From NCBI RefSeq assembly GCF_014653785.1, contig NZ_BNAS01000002.1:182756-246755 (forward strand): a stretch of DNA of 64,000 nt, read 5' to 3'. This DNA is from Promicromonospora soli. GTDB taxonomy: Bacteria > Actinomycetota > Actinomycetes > Actinomycetales > Cellulomonadaceae. Shown piece after piece: positions 22,901 to 31,029 of the stretch. The stretch's first letter is position 1. The number at the start of each line of letters is the position of its first letter. The notes below the pieces were generated by a model. That model did no database searches. It had not been told where the DNA came from and saw nothing but the letters and a program-made list of their open reading frames with translations. Made by a program: the position numbers and the translations under genes.

Positions 22901-25021
22901 ATGACTGGTGTAGCACCCCACGCGGCCTGGCTGCCCGACGACGCGTTCGCTGCGATCGGCAGTCGCCGGGTAGTGGTGGCCGGCGACGGCGCACTCACGG
23001 CCACCATCGCCGAAGAGGTGGCGGCGGCGACCGCGCGGTTCGGCGGGGCGTTCTCGCGCCTCGACGTGGGCGACGGCGTGTCCGATGCCGAGCTGGTGCT
23101 GACGCTTGCGCCGTCACTGGTCGAGCCGGTCGAGACCATCGAGGTCTCGACGCGCGATGCCTCGGCCGGCAGCGGCGCTGCCGCCGAAGTCTCCGGGATC
23201 GACGAGAGCTTCCGGTTCATGCGTGAGGCGGGCGCCGTCGTCGTGCAGGCGGGGACCGATGCCGGGCTGCTGCACGGGCTGTTCCACGTGGTGCGCCTGG
23301 GCGAGACGGCCTTCGACGGGCCGGACACCGACGAGACGCATGCCCCGGCCACGGACCTGCGGATGCTCGACCACTGGGACAACGTCGACGTGCACCCCAC
23401 GATGGGGCAGGTCGAACGTGGGTACTCCGGCGGCTCGATCTTCTACGACAACGGTTTCGTCCGCGCCGACCTGTCGCGCGTCGAGCGATACGCGCGGCTG
23501 CTGGCCGCCGTCGGGATCAACCGCGTGGCGATCAACAACGTGAATGTGCACGAGCACGAGGCGCGCCTGCTGACCGACGACCTGGGCGACGTCGTCCGCG
23601 TGGCCGCCGTCTTCCGGCGGTGGGGCATCCGGGTGCACCTGTCGGTGTCGTTCGCCTCCCCCGTCACGCTCGGCGGCCTCGACACCTCGGACCCGCTCGA
23701 CCAGGACGTCGCACACTGGTGGGTGCGGGCCGCCGCGCGCGTCTGGGACGCGATCCCGGACTTCGGCGGGTTCGTGGTCAAGGCGGACTCCGAGGGCCAG
23801 CCCGGCCCGTTCGCCTACGGCCGCACCCACGCCGACGGCGCGAACATGCTGGCCGCCGCCGTCGAGCCGTACGAGGGCCTGGTCCACTGGCGGGCATTCG
23901 TCTACGACCACCGCCAGGACTGGCGCGACCGGTCGACCGACCGCGCCCGCGCCGCGTACGACCACTTCCACCCGCTGGACGGCGCTTTCTCCGAGAACGT
24001 GGTCGTGCAGGTCAAGTACGGCCCGCTCGACTTCCAGGTGCGCGAACCGCTCTCCCCCGTCCTGGCGGCGATGCCGCACACGCGGGTAGCCCTGGAGCTC
24101 CAGGTCACCCAGGAGTACACCGGCCAGCAGCAGCACGCCGTGTACCTCGGGCAGCAGTGGAGCCAGCTTCTCGGGTTCCGCTTCTGGGAGCCCGACGGCG
24201 TGGGCGGTGGCTCGCCCACCGTGGCCGACCTCGCCACCGGCCGCGGCAAGGCCGCGAACGACCCAGGCACCGGCAGGTGGCGCAAGCCCGCCGGCGGGTT
24301 CGCCGCCGTCTCCAACGTGGGCGACGACGAGTTCTGGACCGGGCACCCGTTCGCCCAGGCCAACCTCTACGCGTACGGGCGGCTGTGCTGGGACCCGACG
24401 CTCGACCCGGGCGCCCTGCTCGACGAGTGGGTGGGACTCACCTTCCCGGGTGCGCCCGACGCCGTCGGGGAGGCCGTGCGTGCGGTGCTGGACCGGTCGT
24501 GGGAGACGTACGAGCAGTACACGGCGCCGCTCGGCGTCGGCTTCATGGTGCGCCCGGGCCACCACTACGGGCCCGACGTCGACGGCTACGAGTACACCCC
24601 GTGGGGCACGTACCACTTCGCGGACCGGGACGGCATCGGCGTGGACCGGACCGTGCGCACGGGAACCGGGTACGCGGGGCAGTACCCCTCGCCGTGGTCG
24701 GCCACCTACGAGTCGCTTTCGACGTGCCCCGACGAGCTGCTCCTGTTCTTCCACCACGTGCCGTACACGCACGTGCTGCACAGCGGCAAGTCCGTGATCC
24801 AGCACATCTACGACACCCACTTCGAGGGCGTGTCCAGGGTGGAGGAGATGATCGGCGAGTGGTCCAAGGTGTCGACGCTCGTGGACCCGCGGGTCTCCGA
24901 ACGGATCTCCGAACGGTTCGCCGAGCAGCTCCGCAGCGCCACCGAGTGGCGCGACCAGGTGAACACCTACTTCCTGCGGAAGTCGGGCATCCCTGACGAG
25001 CGGGGACGCACGATCTACTGA
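22901..25021 (+). CDS. aguA: alpha-glucuronidase, GH67 family
   Basis: A 706-residue enzyme that removes (4-O-methyl-)glucuronic acid from xylo-oligosaccharides. Diagnostic stretches are HWDNVDVHPTMGQVERGYSG, GFVVKADSEGQPGPF, GANMLAAA, FVYDHRQDWRD and VKYGPLDFQVREP. Glu298 in KADSEGQ matches the family acid, and Asp377 (KYGPLD) and Glu405 (VTQEY) keep the 28-residue spacing of the paired carboxylates in characterised GH67 enzymes. No signal peptide is visible, as is usual for intracellular GH67. Residues about 72-86 (SLVEPVETIEVSTR) are encoded by a REP-like element, an oddity. Released glucuronate would feed UxaC, encoded 900 bases upstream. Confidence 0.92.
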   Translation: MTGVAPHAAWLPDDAFAAIGSRRVVVAGDGALTATIAEEVAAATARFGGAFSRLDVGDGVSDAELVLTLAPSLVEPVETIEVSTRDASAGSGAAAEVSGIDESFRFMREAGAVVVQAGTDAGLLHGLFHVVRLGETAFDGPDTDETHAPATDLRMLDHWDNVDVHPTMGQVERGYSGGSIFYDNGFVRADLSRVERYARLLAAVGINRVAINNVNVHEHEARLLTDDLGDVVRVAAVFRRWGIRVHLSVSFASPVTLGGLDTSDPLDQDVAHWWVRAAARVWDAIPDFGGFVVKADSEGQPGPFAYGRTHADGANMLAAAVEPYEGLVHWRAFVYDHRQDWRDRSTDRARAAYDHFHPLDGAFSENVVVQVKYGPLDFQVREPLSPVLAAMPHTRVALELQVTQEYTGQQQHAVYLGQQWSQLLGFRFWEPDGVGGGSPTVADLATGRGKAANDPGTGRWRKPAGGFAAVSNVGDDEFWTGHPFAQANLYAYGRLCWDPTLDPGALLDEWVGLTFPGAPDAVGEAVRAVLDRSWETYEQYTAPLGVGFMVRPGHHYGPDVDGYEYTPWGTYHFADRDGIGVDRTVRTGTGYAGQYPSPWSATYESLSTCPDELLLFFHHVPYTHVLHSGKSVIQHIYDTHFEGVSRVEEMIGEWSKVSTLVDPRVSERISERFAEQLRSATEWRDQVNTYFLRKSGIPDERGRTIY
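23117..23151 (+). repeat. REP-like element inside the GH67 coding sequence
   Basis: GGTCGAGCCGGTCGAGACC at 23119-23137 matches the intergenic GGTCGAGCTTGTCGAGACC element (7133, 53972) at 17 of 19 bases and is followed by an inverted partial copy GGTCTCGAC at 23143. It is in frame and adds a VEPVE-type peptide to the N-terminal domain of the enzyme. Confidence 0.65.
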
Positions 25022-25043
25022 TCGGCCCGGTGCCGTCGACTGT

Positions 25044-25556
25044 TCATGCGCGCCGCGGCACGTGCCGGGTGTGGCTGAAAGTGCCCTTGCCGAAGGCCAG
25101 CACCTTGGTCGGGTCCACGGCGAACACGAGCGCAGGCCCGCCGATGTCGTTGCGGAACACGTCCTCGCCCCACTCGAACTGCCACCGGCCGTCCCACTTG
25201 GTGCGCCATGCCGCCGCGAGCCGCTCCAGCGCCTCCGGGTCGGTGACCCTGGTGGCCGGGCCCTCGACCACCACGTCCAGCCCCTCGTCCCACGTGTTGT
25301 TGCCCGTGGTCAGCACGACGTTCGGGTTGGCCGCGAGGTTGACGGCCTTCTGCTCCTCAGGGCCGGTCGCGAAGTGCAGCGCGCCATCGAGCCAGACGGC
25401 GACGAGCGGCGTGACGTGCGGGCGCCCATCGGCGCGCACGGTGGTCAGCCAGGTGATCTGGGCGTTCTCGAGCACCTCCTGGGTCGCGTCCCAGCTGGTC
25501 GGCTCGGCGTCGGTGTCGCTGAACCGGGCATCGAGTGTGGTCACCGGGTCCTTCAT
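25044..25556 (-). CDS. pyridoxamine 5'-phosphate oxidase family (FMN/F420-binding split barrel) protein
   Basis: A 170-residue split-barrel flavoprotein. ITWLTTVRADGRPHVTPLVAVWLDGALHFATGPEEQKAVNLAANPNVVLTTG is the standard core of the PNPOx-like superfamily, in which an FMN or F420 cofactor sits between two subunits. The C-terminal part (FAFGKGTFSHTRHVP-like ending) is typical of actinobacterial members annotated as F420-dependent or FMN-binding. The substrate is unknown. The ATG at 25556 has GAGGAGCG upstream. It is convergent with the GH67 gene and divergent from the antitoxin gene, with no operon partner. Confidence 0.75.
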   Translation of the reverse strand: MKDPVTTLDARFSDTDAEPTSWDATQEVLENAQITWLTTVRADGRPHVTPLVAVWLDGALHFATGPEEQKAVNLAANPNVVLTTGNNTWDEGLDVVVEGPATRVTDPEALERLAAAWRTKWDGRWQFEWGEDVFRNDIGGPALVFAVDPTKVLAFGKGTFSHTRHVPRRA

Positions 25557-25688
25557 GATCGCGCTCCTCAGGGTCGTGTTGCCTTACGGTGTCCGACCGG
25601 GAGCGCACCGGGAAGTCATCGCACGGGTCCCCCTTGGGCCGGTCTCGACTGCGCGGCTACGGCGGGTATCGGAACTGTCCCGAGGGTG

Positions 25689-25703
25689 GGATAGTTGGAT
25701 AGT
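25689..25703 (+). promoter_or_regulatory. direct repeat upstream of the toxin-antitoxin operon
   Basis: GGATAGT occurs twice (25689-25695 and 25697-25703), 26 bases before the antitoxin start, within a locally AT-richer stretch. AbrB-type antitoxins usually bind and repress their own promoter, so this is a candidate operator or promoter element. Confidence 0.4.
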
Positions 25704-25728
25704 AGGAATTTCTCATCCGGAGGCTGCC

Positions 25729-25971
25729 ATGACGATCCTGACTCTTCGGCCCAAGAACCAGGTGACAGTCCCCAAGGACATCGCCGAGGCCGCTGGCCTG
25801 CGCGTCGGTGACGCCCTCAACTTCACCGTCGTCGACGGTGCGGTGGTGATTTCCAAGGTCGAGCTCGGACGACCGGCGGAGGACACCCGCCCCACGGCCG
25901 AGGACTGGCTCGCCGCGGCCGACTATGTCGGCAAGCGTGACCGAGAGCTCCTCAACCGGCTCGCACAGTGA
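25729..25971 (+). CDS. AbrB/SpoVT-type antitoxin
   Basis: An 80-residue protein. Residues 2-48 form a swapped-hairpin AbrB fold: ILTLRPKNQVTVPKDIAEAAGLRVGDALNFTVVDGAVVISKV. The remaining 30 residues (EDWLAAADYVGKRDRELLNRL) should be the toxin-neutralising tail. The ATG has CGGAGG seven bases upstream. The stop overlaps the GTG start of the Doc-like gene by four bases (GTGA), the standard translational coupling of toxin-antitoxin pairs. It probably represses its own operon. Confidence 0.8.
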   Translation: MTILTLRPKNQVTVPKDIAEAAGLRVGDALNFTVVDGAVVISKVELGRPAEDTRPTAEDWLAAADYVGKRDRELLNRLAQ

Positions 25972-26363
25972 CGCACCTCGTCCCGGCGCACATCGCGCTG
26001 CGGATGTTCGAGGTCGCGGAAGGGATCAAGCCCATGGTCCGCGACCTCGGACTCCACGAGTCGTCGTTGGCACGCGCGAGCATGACCTCGTACGGTCAGG
26101 AGCTCTACCCTGGCATCCACCTCAAGATGGCGGCCACGCTCGATTCGGTAAACCGGAACCACCCACTCGTCGATGGCAACAAGCGACTTGCGTGGATCGT
26201 CGTCGCTGCGACGTATCGCGTGAACGGCTACCCGACGCTGGCCGGCACGGTGGAGGAGCATGAGGCGCTGGTGCTGAAGGTTGCGTCCGACCACCCAGAG
26301 CTGGACTGGATCGCCGACAAGCTGGAGTCGATGTTCGACCAGGCGCCCGAAGCCGACGTCTAA
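25968..26363 (+). CDS. Doc-type toxin (Fic/Doc family)
   Basis: A 131-residue Fic/Doc-fold protein, the length of Doc toxins. The active loop is HPLVDGNKR at residues 65-73; it matches the H-x-F-x-D/N-G-N-K-R pattern of Doc kinases except Leu for Phe at the third position. Asp69, Gly70 and Asn71 are present and the second Gly-x-x-R part of Fic AMP-transferases is absent, so phosphorylation of EF-Tu (as for P1 Doc) is more likely than AMP transfer. The start is the GTG overlapping the antitoxin stop. Its 3' end overlaps the convergent UPF0060 gene by four bases. Confidence 0.8.
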   Translation: MTHLVPAHIALRMFEVAEGIKPMVRDLGLHESSLARASMTSYGQELYPGIHLKMAATLDSVNRNHPLVDGNKRLAWIVVAATYRVNGYPTLAGTVEEHEALVLKVASDHPELDWIADKLESMFDQAPEADV

Positions 26364-26698
26364 CCGTCGGCCGCCCGCGGGGCGTACATGATGACCGCGA
26401 CCCCGGCCAGGCAGATGAGTGCCCCGGCGACGTCCCAGCGGTCCGGCCGGAAGCCGTCGACGGCCATGCCCCAGACCAGGGAGCCCGCCACGAAGACACC
26501 GCCGTAGGCCGCGAGGATGCGGCCGAAGTGGGCGTCGGGCTGGAGGGTGGCGAAGAACCCGTACAAGCCCAGGGCGATCACACCCGCACCTACCCAGAGC
26601 CAGCCCCTGTGCTCGCGGACGCCCTGCCACACGAGCCAGGCGCCGCCGATCTCGAACACGGCCGCGGTGATGAACAGGATGATCGAGCGGGTCACCAT
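26360..26698 (-). CDS. UPF0060 (YnfA-like) small membrane protein
   Basis: A 112-residue protein with four membrane helices: [59 protein letters not shown] and [18 protein letters not shown]. The [17 protein letters not shown] and [13 protein letters not shown] segments are diagnostic of the YnfA/UPF0060 family, a relative of the small-multidrug-resistance transporters. Length (family about 108) is complete. The role is uncertain; efflux of cationic compounds has been reported for some members. Its stop overlaps the end of the Doc-like gene. Confidence 0.88.
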   Translation of the reverse strand: MVTRSIILFITAAVFEIGGAWLVWQGVREHRGWLWVGAGVIALGLYGFFATLQPDAHFGRILAAYGGVFVAGSLVWGMAVDGFRPDRWDVAGALICLAGVAVIMYAPRAADG

Positions 26699-26746
26699 GC
26701 CACGACGGTAGACCTCCGAGCCCGCTCGAAGATCAGCCGTCGGACC

Positions 26747-27013
26747 TCAGCCGGCGTCGAACCGGTCCTCGCCCTCCCGGTCGGGGTTGTCCTCGGGATA
26801 CTCGCCGGGAATCGCCTTCTCGCCTGCCGGGTCCTTCGTCGGGCGGTCCACGTCCTCGTCCACGTCGTCGTCCGACGAGGGAACAGAGGGTGACCCGGGG
26901 TGGGCCTGCGTGGCCTGTGTGACGTCGTCCGGAACGGGATCAACGGGCCGCCCGGGGCTGCCGCTGCCCGGTACGACGTGCTTCCGCTCGTTCTCGCTCG
27001 CGTGCTCGCTCAT
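26747..27013 (-). CDS. small acidic hypothetical protein
   Basis: An 88-residue, strongly acidic and probably disordered protein (SSDDDVDEDVDRPTKDP, PGEYPEDNPDREGEDRFDAG) without hydrophobic segments. The ATG at 27013 follows GAGGGGAGCG, a good ribosome site; the longer reading to 27115 adds an arginine-rich stretch typical of a frame shadow. I do not recognise a family. It lies alone between the UPF0060 gene and a membrane-protein gene on the same strand. Confidence 0.55.
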   Translation of the reverse strand: MSEHASENERKHVVPGSGSPGRPVDPVPDDVTQATQAHPGSPSVPSSDDDVDEDVDRPTKDPAGEKAIPGEYPEDNPDREGEDRFDAG

Positions 27014-27139
27014 GCTCGCTCCCCTCAGGGCCGAAGGTGGTGCGGCGGCGTGACCGCGGAGACCACCATGCCGCCGCCCCTCGACACTACGGCGCCTACG
27101 TCTGGCTCGCACCAAGAACGTCGGCGACGCTTCGGCGGG

Positions 27140-28060
27140 CTACAGCGGCGTGTCCCCCGCCCGCTTCAGGTCCTGGACCCGGGCGCCCGCCGGCAGGCCG
27201 ATATCCCAGAACTGGATGGTCTGCAGCACCCAGAAGAGGACGAAGACCAGCATCATCACGGTCTCGACGACGAACAGCGTCTGCGGGAACAGCACCGGGA
27301 AGTACCGGTCGAGCACGAACATCGTGACGAGGCCCGCCACCATCACCGTGGCCAACACCACGGCTATCCACCGGTACCAGACCCGGTAGGCCGCGGCCGA
27401 CATGCCGCGCAGCCGTTCGAGCGCCTGGGCGGTCACCGCGGGGTCGGAGGCGTTGATCCAGGCGACGGCGACGAGGCAGGCGAACAGCAGGAGCGCCGCG
27501 GTGTAGTGCGCCACCTCCAGGAAGCTCGCCGGCCACACCAGGAGCCACACCCCTGTGGCCGCCCACGTCAGCCAGGTGAGCCACAGGTCCAGTCCCTCGG
27601 CGCTGCCGAGGTCGTAGCGGCGGGGCCAGGTCGAGAGCAGCAGGACCAGGCCACCCACCAGGAGCAGCGTCCCGATGTTGTTGCCGACCCGTTCGGGCAC
27701 GTCGAGGCAGTAGGGCTCACTGGTGCACATCTCGGAGTCGAGCGGCGTCGGGACGAGCGCCACGACGAACGCGAACATGCCCGCGAAGTTGAGCAGCACC
27801 TCCTCGGCGCCGCGCCGGCCCTTGATCGCGATGAGGCACGTCCCGATGCCCACCAGCGTGCCCACGAAGATGCTCTGCACCGGCGAGTAGAAGTACGCAC
27901 TGATCGACGAGTGCCACCACTCCTCGCCCGATGCGAGCCGCCCGTGGTCGGTGATGATCTGCATGGTCAGCGACACGAACAGCACCAGCACCACCGCCAC
28001 GATCGCCACTCGCAGATAGCGATAGGTCAGCCGTACCGGGTCCCCCTGCTTGATAGCCAT
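27140..28060 (-). CDS. hypothetical multi-pass membrane protein
   Basis: A 306-residue protein with about eight predicted membrane helices, for example RVAIVAVVLVLFVSLTMQI, VQSIFVGTLVGIGTCLIAI, NIGTLLLVGGLVLLLST, GVWLLVWPASFLEV and VVETVMMLVFVLFWVLQTI. An extracellular loop between helices three and four holds paired cysteines (EMCTSEPYCLDVPE). No transporter or enzyme motif is visible and I do not recognise the family. I use the ATG at 28060; a TTG at 28096 is possible. It follows the DUF624-like gene by 87 bases on the same strand. Confidence 0.65.
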   Translation of the reverse strand: MAIKQGDPVRLTYRYLRVAIVAVVLVLFVSLTMQIITDHGRLASGEEWWHSSISAYFYSPVQSIFVGTLVGIGTCLIAIKGRRGAEEVLLNFAGMFAFVVALVPTPLDSEMCTSEPYCLDVPERVGNNIGTLLLVGGLVLLLSTWPRRYDLGSAEGLDLWLTWLTWAATGVWLLVWPASFLEVAHYTAALLLFACLVAVAWINASDPAVTAQALERLRGMSAAAYRVWYRWIAVVLATVMVAGLVTMFVLDRYFPVLFPQTLFVVETVMMLVFVLFWVLQTIQFWDIGLPAGARVQDLKRAGDTPL

Positions 28061-28147
28061 GCGCTCACTGTGGCGCAATCGGCCCAGATCGGACAATGTT
28101 GCCCCGCCGTACGGTCGCCGCGAACGCCCGAGCCTTCGCCCGGCCCG

Positions 28148-28855
28148 TCAGCCCGTGCCCGAGTCCGTGAACCGCTCCTCGATGTCGGCCATCAGGGGCC
28201 GCGCGTTGCGCAGCACCAGGGCGAGCCAGACCACCGCGAGCAGGCCGAACACCGCCTCCGTGGTCAGCACGACGATGCCGGCAGCGAGCACCAGCAGCGA
28301 GAGAGTGCCCAGCGTGACGAGCGGCCGCGCCCCCAGGAAGTGCGCAGCGAGCCGGGCCGCGTCCCGGGTCCGGAACCCGAAGAACGACACGATCACCAGG
28401 GCGTTCACCATCCACAGGACCAGGCCGGCCGCCACCACGACCAGCGCGCCCGCGTACCAACCGGGCACTCCACCGGCGCCGACGTTCGCCAGCCCCAGGA
28501 TGATCACGACACCCACGACGAGCCCGGATGCCCACACTTTCAGTGCGTCCGCCCAGTTCAGCCGATATCCGTGCCAGAACGACGACGCCGGTGTGAGCCC
28601 CTCGGCCTTCGCCCGCGCGCGGAGCGCGTACAGCCCCGCCGACACGGCGGGCCCCATCGGCACCAGGCACAGCGCGAACAGCGGGGCGTTGCCCGGCGCG
28701 CGTTCCAGCAGCAGCGACGCCAGTGCCCCGGGCAGGACGGTGACCACGAGCAGCGCCTCGACGATCAGGTGCCAGTAGACGAAGGCCGTTGCGCGGCCGA
28801 GGATGCCCTCGCCGAGCTCGCGCCGCTCACCCTCGCCGGGCCCGCCGGGGCTCAT
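28148..28855 (-). CDS. DUF624-like membrane protein
   Basis: A 235-residue membrane protein with about five helices. YWHLIVEALLVVTVLPG, followed by LVPMGPAVSAGLYALR and the amphipathic FWHGYRLNWADALKVW stretch, is the DUF624 (YesL-like) layout also seen in the protein at 10224. The match is weaker than there because the PVVT signature reads VVTVLPG. DUF624 genes usually accompany sugar transporters; here it follows an epimerase gene by 22 bases and lies near kdgK-eda. GGAGACG precedes the ATG. The function is not known. Confidence 0.6.
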   Translation of the reverse strand: MSPGGPGEGERRELGEGILGRATAFVYWHLIVEALLVVTVLPGALASLLLERAPGNAPLFALCLVPMGPAVSAGLYALRARAKAEGLTPASSFWHGYRLNWADALKVWASGLVVGVVIILGLANVGAGGVPGWYAGALVVVAAGLVLWMVNALVIVSFFGFRTRDAARLAAHFLGARPLVTLGTLSLLVLAAGIVVLTTEAVFGLLAVVWLALVLRNARPLMADIEERFTDSGTG

Positions 28856-28877
28856 GCCGCGTCTCCGTTCGGGCTGC

Positions 28878-29870
28878 TCAGAGCGAGCGGGCGTGCGCCG
28901 CGAGCCGGTCGAAGGCTACGTCGAGGTCGGCGTCGACCACCTGCGCCTCGGGGTGCGCGTCGAACCACGACATCTGCTCCGCCGCGCCGACGTCGTACGT
29001 GATGGTGGTGCCGAACTCGGGCACGAGCGTCCGCACCTTCGAGATGTCGAAGACCATCGAGTGCGCCTTGTCGCCGAGCAGGCCTGGGCCGAGCTCGGGC
29101 AGCACGCGGGCGATCGTCTCGGACGCGACGTGCACCAGGTCCGGGCTGCGCACGCCCGCGGCCTCGGCCAGCCAGGTGTAGATCTGGTCCCACGTGGGCG
29201 CGTGCGTGCCGGTGATGTGGAAGGTGTCCCCCACGGCGAGCGGGTGGCCGAGCAGCCCTACGAACCCCACGGCGAAGTCCTCGGTGTGCGTCAGCGTCCA
29301 CAGCGACGTGCCGTCGCCGTGGACCACCACGGGCTTCCCGGCGCGCATGCGGGCGACGTCGGTCCACGCGCCCGACGTCGGCAGCAGGGTGCGGTCGTAC
29401 GTGTGCGACGGCCGCACGATGGTCACGGGGAACCCGTTGTCCTGGTACTCACGCACCAGCAGGTCCTCGCACGCGATCTTGTCGCGCGAGTACTGCCAGA
29501 ACGGGTTGCGCAGCGGCGTGGACTCCCGGACGGGTAGCCGCGACGGCGGCGTCTGGTACGCCGACGCCGACGAGATGAACACGTACTGCCCGGTCCGGCC
29601 GGAGAACTGGGCGACGTCGCGCGCCACGTGCTGCGGGCTGAACGCCCGGAACTGGGCGACCACGTCGAACTCACGGCCGCCCAGCGCCGCGGCCACTGCC
29701 TCGGGGTCGTTCGCATCCGCGACCAGCGTCTCCACCCCCGCAGGGACCTTGCGGGCCGAGGACAGGCCGCGGTTGAGCACCGTCACCCGGTGCCCGAGCC
29801 GCGCGGCCCGGGACACCGAGGCATGGCTGATGATTCCGCTTCCACCGATGAACAGGATGCTCTTGGACAT
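28878..29870 (-). CDS. NAD-dependent epimerase/dehydratase family protein (SDR)
   Basis: A 330-residue extended short-chain dehydrogenase. The N-terminal nucleotide loop reads LFIGGSGIISHASV, so the usual GxxGxxG is GGSGIIS, a variant found in some nucleoside-sugar epimerase-like proteins. The ISSASAY strand, the YSRDK (Tyr-x-x-x-Lys) catalytic pair and the VRPSHTYDRTLLP segment are clear. Substrate is likely a (nucleotide-)sugar. The gene is in line with a DUF624 gene downstream and lies 58 bases after kdgK, so it may be part of the uronate block, though no operator is visible. AAGGATT is the ribosome site. Confidence 0.78.
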   Translation of the reverse strand: MSKSILFIGGSGIISHASVSRAARLGHRVTVLNRGLSSARKVPAGVETLVADANDPEAVAAALGGREFDVVAQFRAFSPQHVARDVAQFSGRTGQYVFISSASAYQTPPSRLPVRESTPLRNPFWQYSRDKIACEDLLVREYQDNGFPVTIVRPSHTYDRTLLPTSGAWTDVARMRAGKPVVVHGDGTSLWTLTHTEDFAVGFVGLLGHPLAVGDTFHITGTHAPTWDQIYTWLAEAAGVRSPDLVHVASETIARVLPELGPGLLGDKAHSMVFDISKVRTLVPEFGTTITYDVGAAEQMSWFDAHPEAQVVDADLDVAFDRLAAHARSL

Positions 29871-29928
29871 GGCGCCAATCCTTGCACCCCGCCCGGCGTC
29901 CGACGGGAGATCGTGCGGTTCGGCGCCG

Positions 29929-31029
29929 CTAGCGCTGTACGCGCGCGCTGCCTCCGCCGGCCAGCTTCGCCACCTCGGCGAGGGTCACCATCGTGGTGTC
30001 GCCGGGGGTCGTCATGGCCAGCGCGCCGTGCGCGGCGCCGTACTCGACGGCCTCCTGCAGTGAGCCGAGCTCCATGAGCCCGTACGCGAGACCGGAGGCG
30101 AACGAGTCGCCGCCACCGACGCGGTCGAAGATCTCCAGGTCCGCCCGGTGCGTCGCCTCGGCGAAGCCCTCCTTGCGTGACCACGCGATCGCGCCCCAGT
30201 CGTTGCGCGACGCGGACCGCACCCCGCGCAGGGTGGTGGCGATCACCTGGAAGTTCGGGTAAGCCTCCGACGCCGTCTCGATCATGGACCGGAACGCGCC
30301 GGTGTCCAGGTCGGTGAGGTTCTCGTCGACGCCCTCGACCTCGAAGCCGAGCGAGGCCGTGAAGTCCTCCTCGTTGCCGATCATCACGTCCACGTGCTGG
30401 GCGAGGCGCCGGTTGACCTCCCGCGCGCGCTCCTCCCCACCGATGCCCTTCCACAGCGAGGGCCGGTAGTTCAGGTCGTAGGACACGATCGTGCCGTGCC
30501 GGCGGGCAGCGGCCATCGCTGCCTCGGCCACGTCCGCCGACGACTCCGACAGCGCCGCGAAGATGCCGCCCGTGTGCAACCAGCGCACACCCCGGGAGAA
30601 CAGCGCGTCCCAGTCGACGTCGTCGGGCCGCATCTGCGAGATGGCGGTGTGGCCGCGGTCGCTCACGCCCACCGCGCCGCGCGCGCCGAAGCCGCGCTCG
30701 GTGAAGTTGAGGCCGTTGCGCACCTCGCGGCCGATGCCGTCGTACGGCACCCACTGCACGTACTGGGTGTCGAGACCGCCGGTCAGCATGAAGTCCTCGA
30801 CCAGGCGTCCGATCTCGTTGTCGGCGAGCGCGGTCACGATCGCGCCGCGCAGGCCGAAGCAGCGGCGCAGGCCGCGCGCCACGTTGTACTCGCCGCCGCC
30901 CTCCCACACGTCGAAGCTCCGGGCGGTGCGCACCCGGCGGTTGCCCGGGTCGAGACGAAGCATCACCTCACCGAGGGCGACGACGTCGTACGCGCTCTCG
31001 GCGGCGGAGCGGACGTTGAGCGAGGTCAT
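29929..31029 (-). CDS. kdgK: 2-dehydro-3-deoxygluconokinase (PfkB family)
   Basis: A 366-residue sugar kinase that phosphorylates 2-keto-3-deoxygluconate to KDPG. It has the N-terminal VVALGEVMLRLDP strand, WEGGGEYNVARGLRRCFG (PfkB signature 1 region), YDLNYRPSLW with the substrate-binding Arg, and GGGDSFASGLAYGL with catalytic Asp308 (signature 2). GEVMLRL and NYRPSLW are typical of KdgK rather than ribokinase or fructokinase. Its ATG overlaps the stop of eda by one base, so the two are coupled. It feeds KDPG to the aldolase encoded upstream. Confidence 0.9.
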   Translation of the reverse strand: MTSLNVRSAAESAYDVVALGEVMLRLDPGNRRVRTARSFDVWEGGGEYNVARGLRRCFGLRGAIVTALADNEIGRLVEDFMLTGGLDTQYVQWVPYDGIGREVRNGLNFTERGFGARGAVGVSDRGHTAISQMRPDDVDWDALFSRGVRWLHTGGIFAALSESSADVAEAAMAAARRHGTIVSYDLNYRPSLWKGIGGEERAREVNRRLAQHVDVMIGNEEDFTASLGFEVEGVDENLTDLDTGAFRSMIETASEAYPNFQVIATTLRGVRSASRNDWGAIAWSRKEGFAEATHRADLEIFDRVGGGDSFASGLAYGLMELGSLQEAVEYGAAHGALAMTTPGDTTMVTLAEVAKLAGGGSARVQR

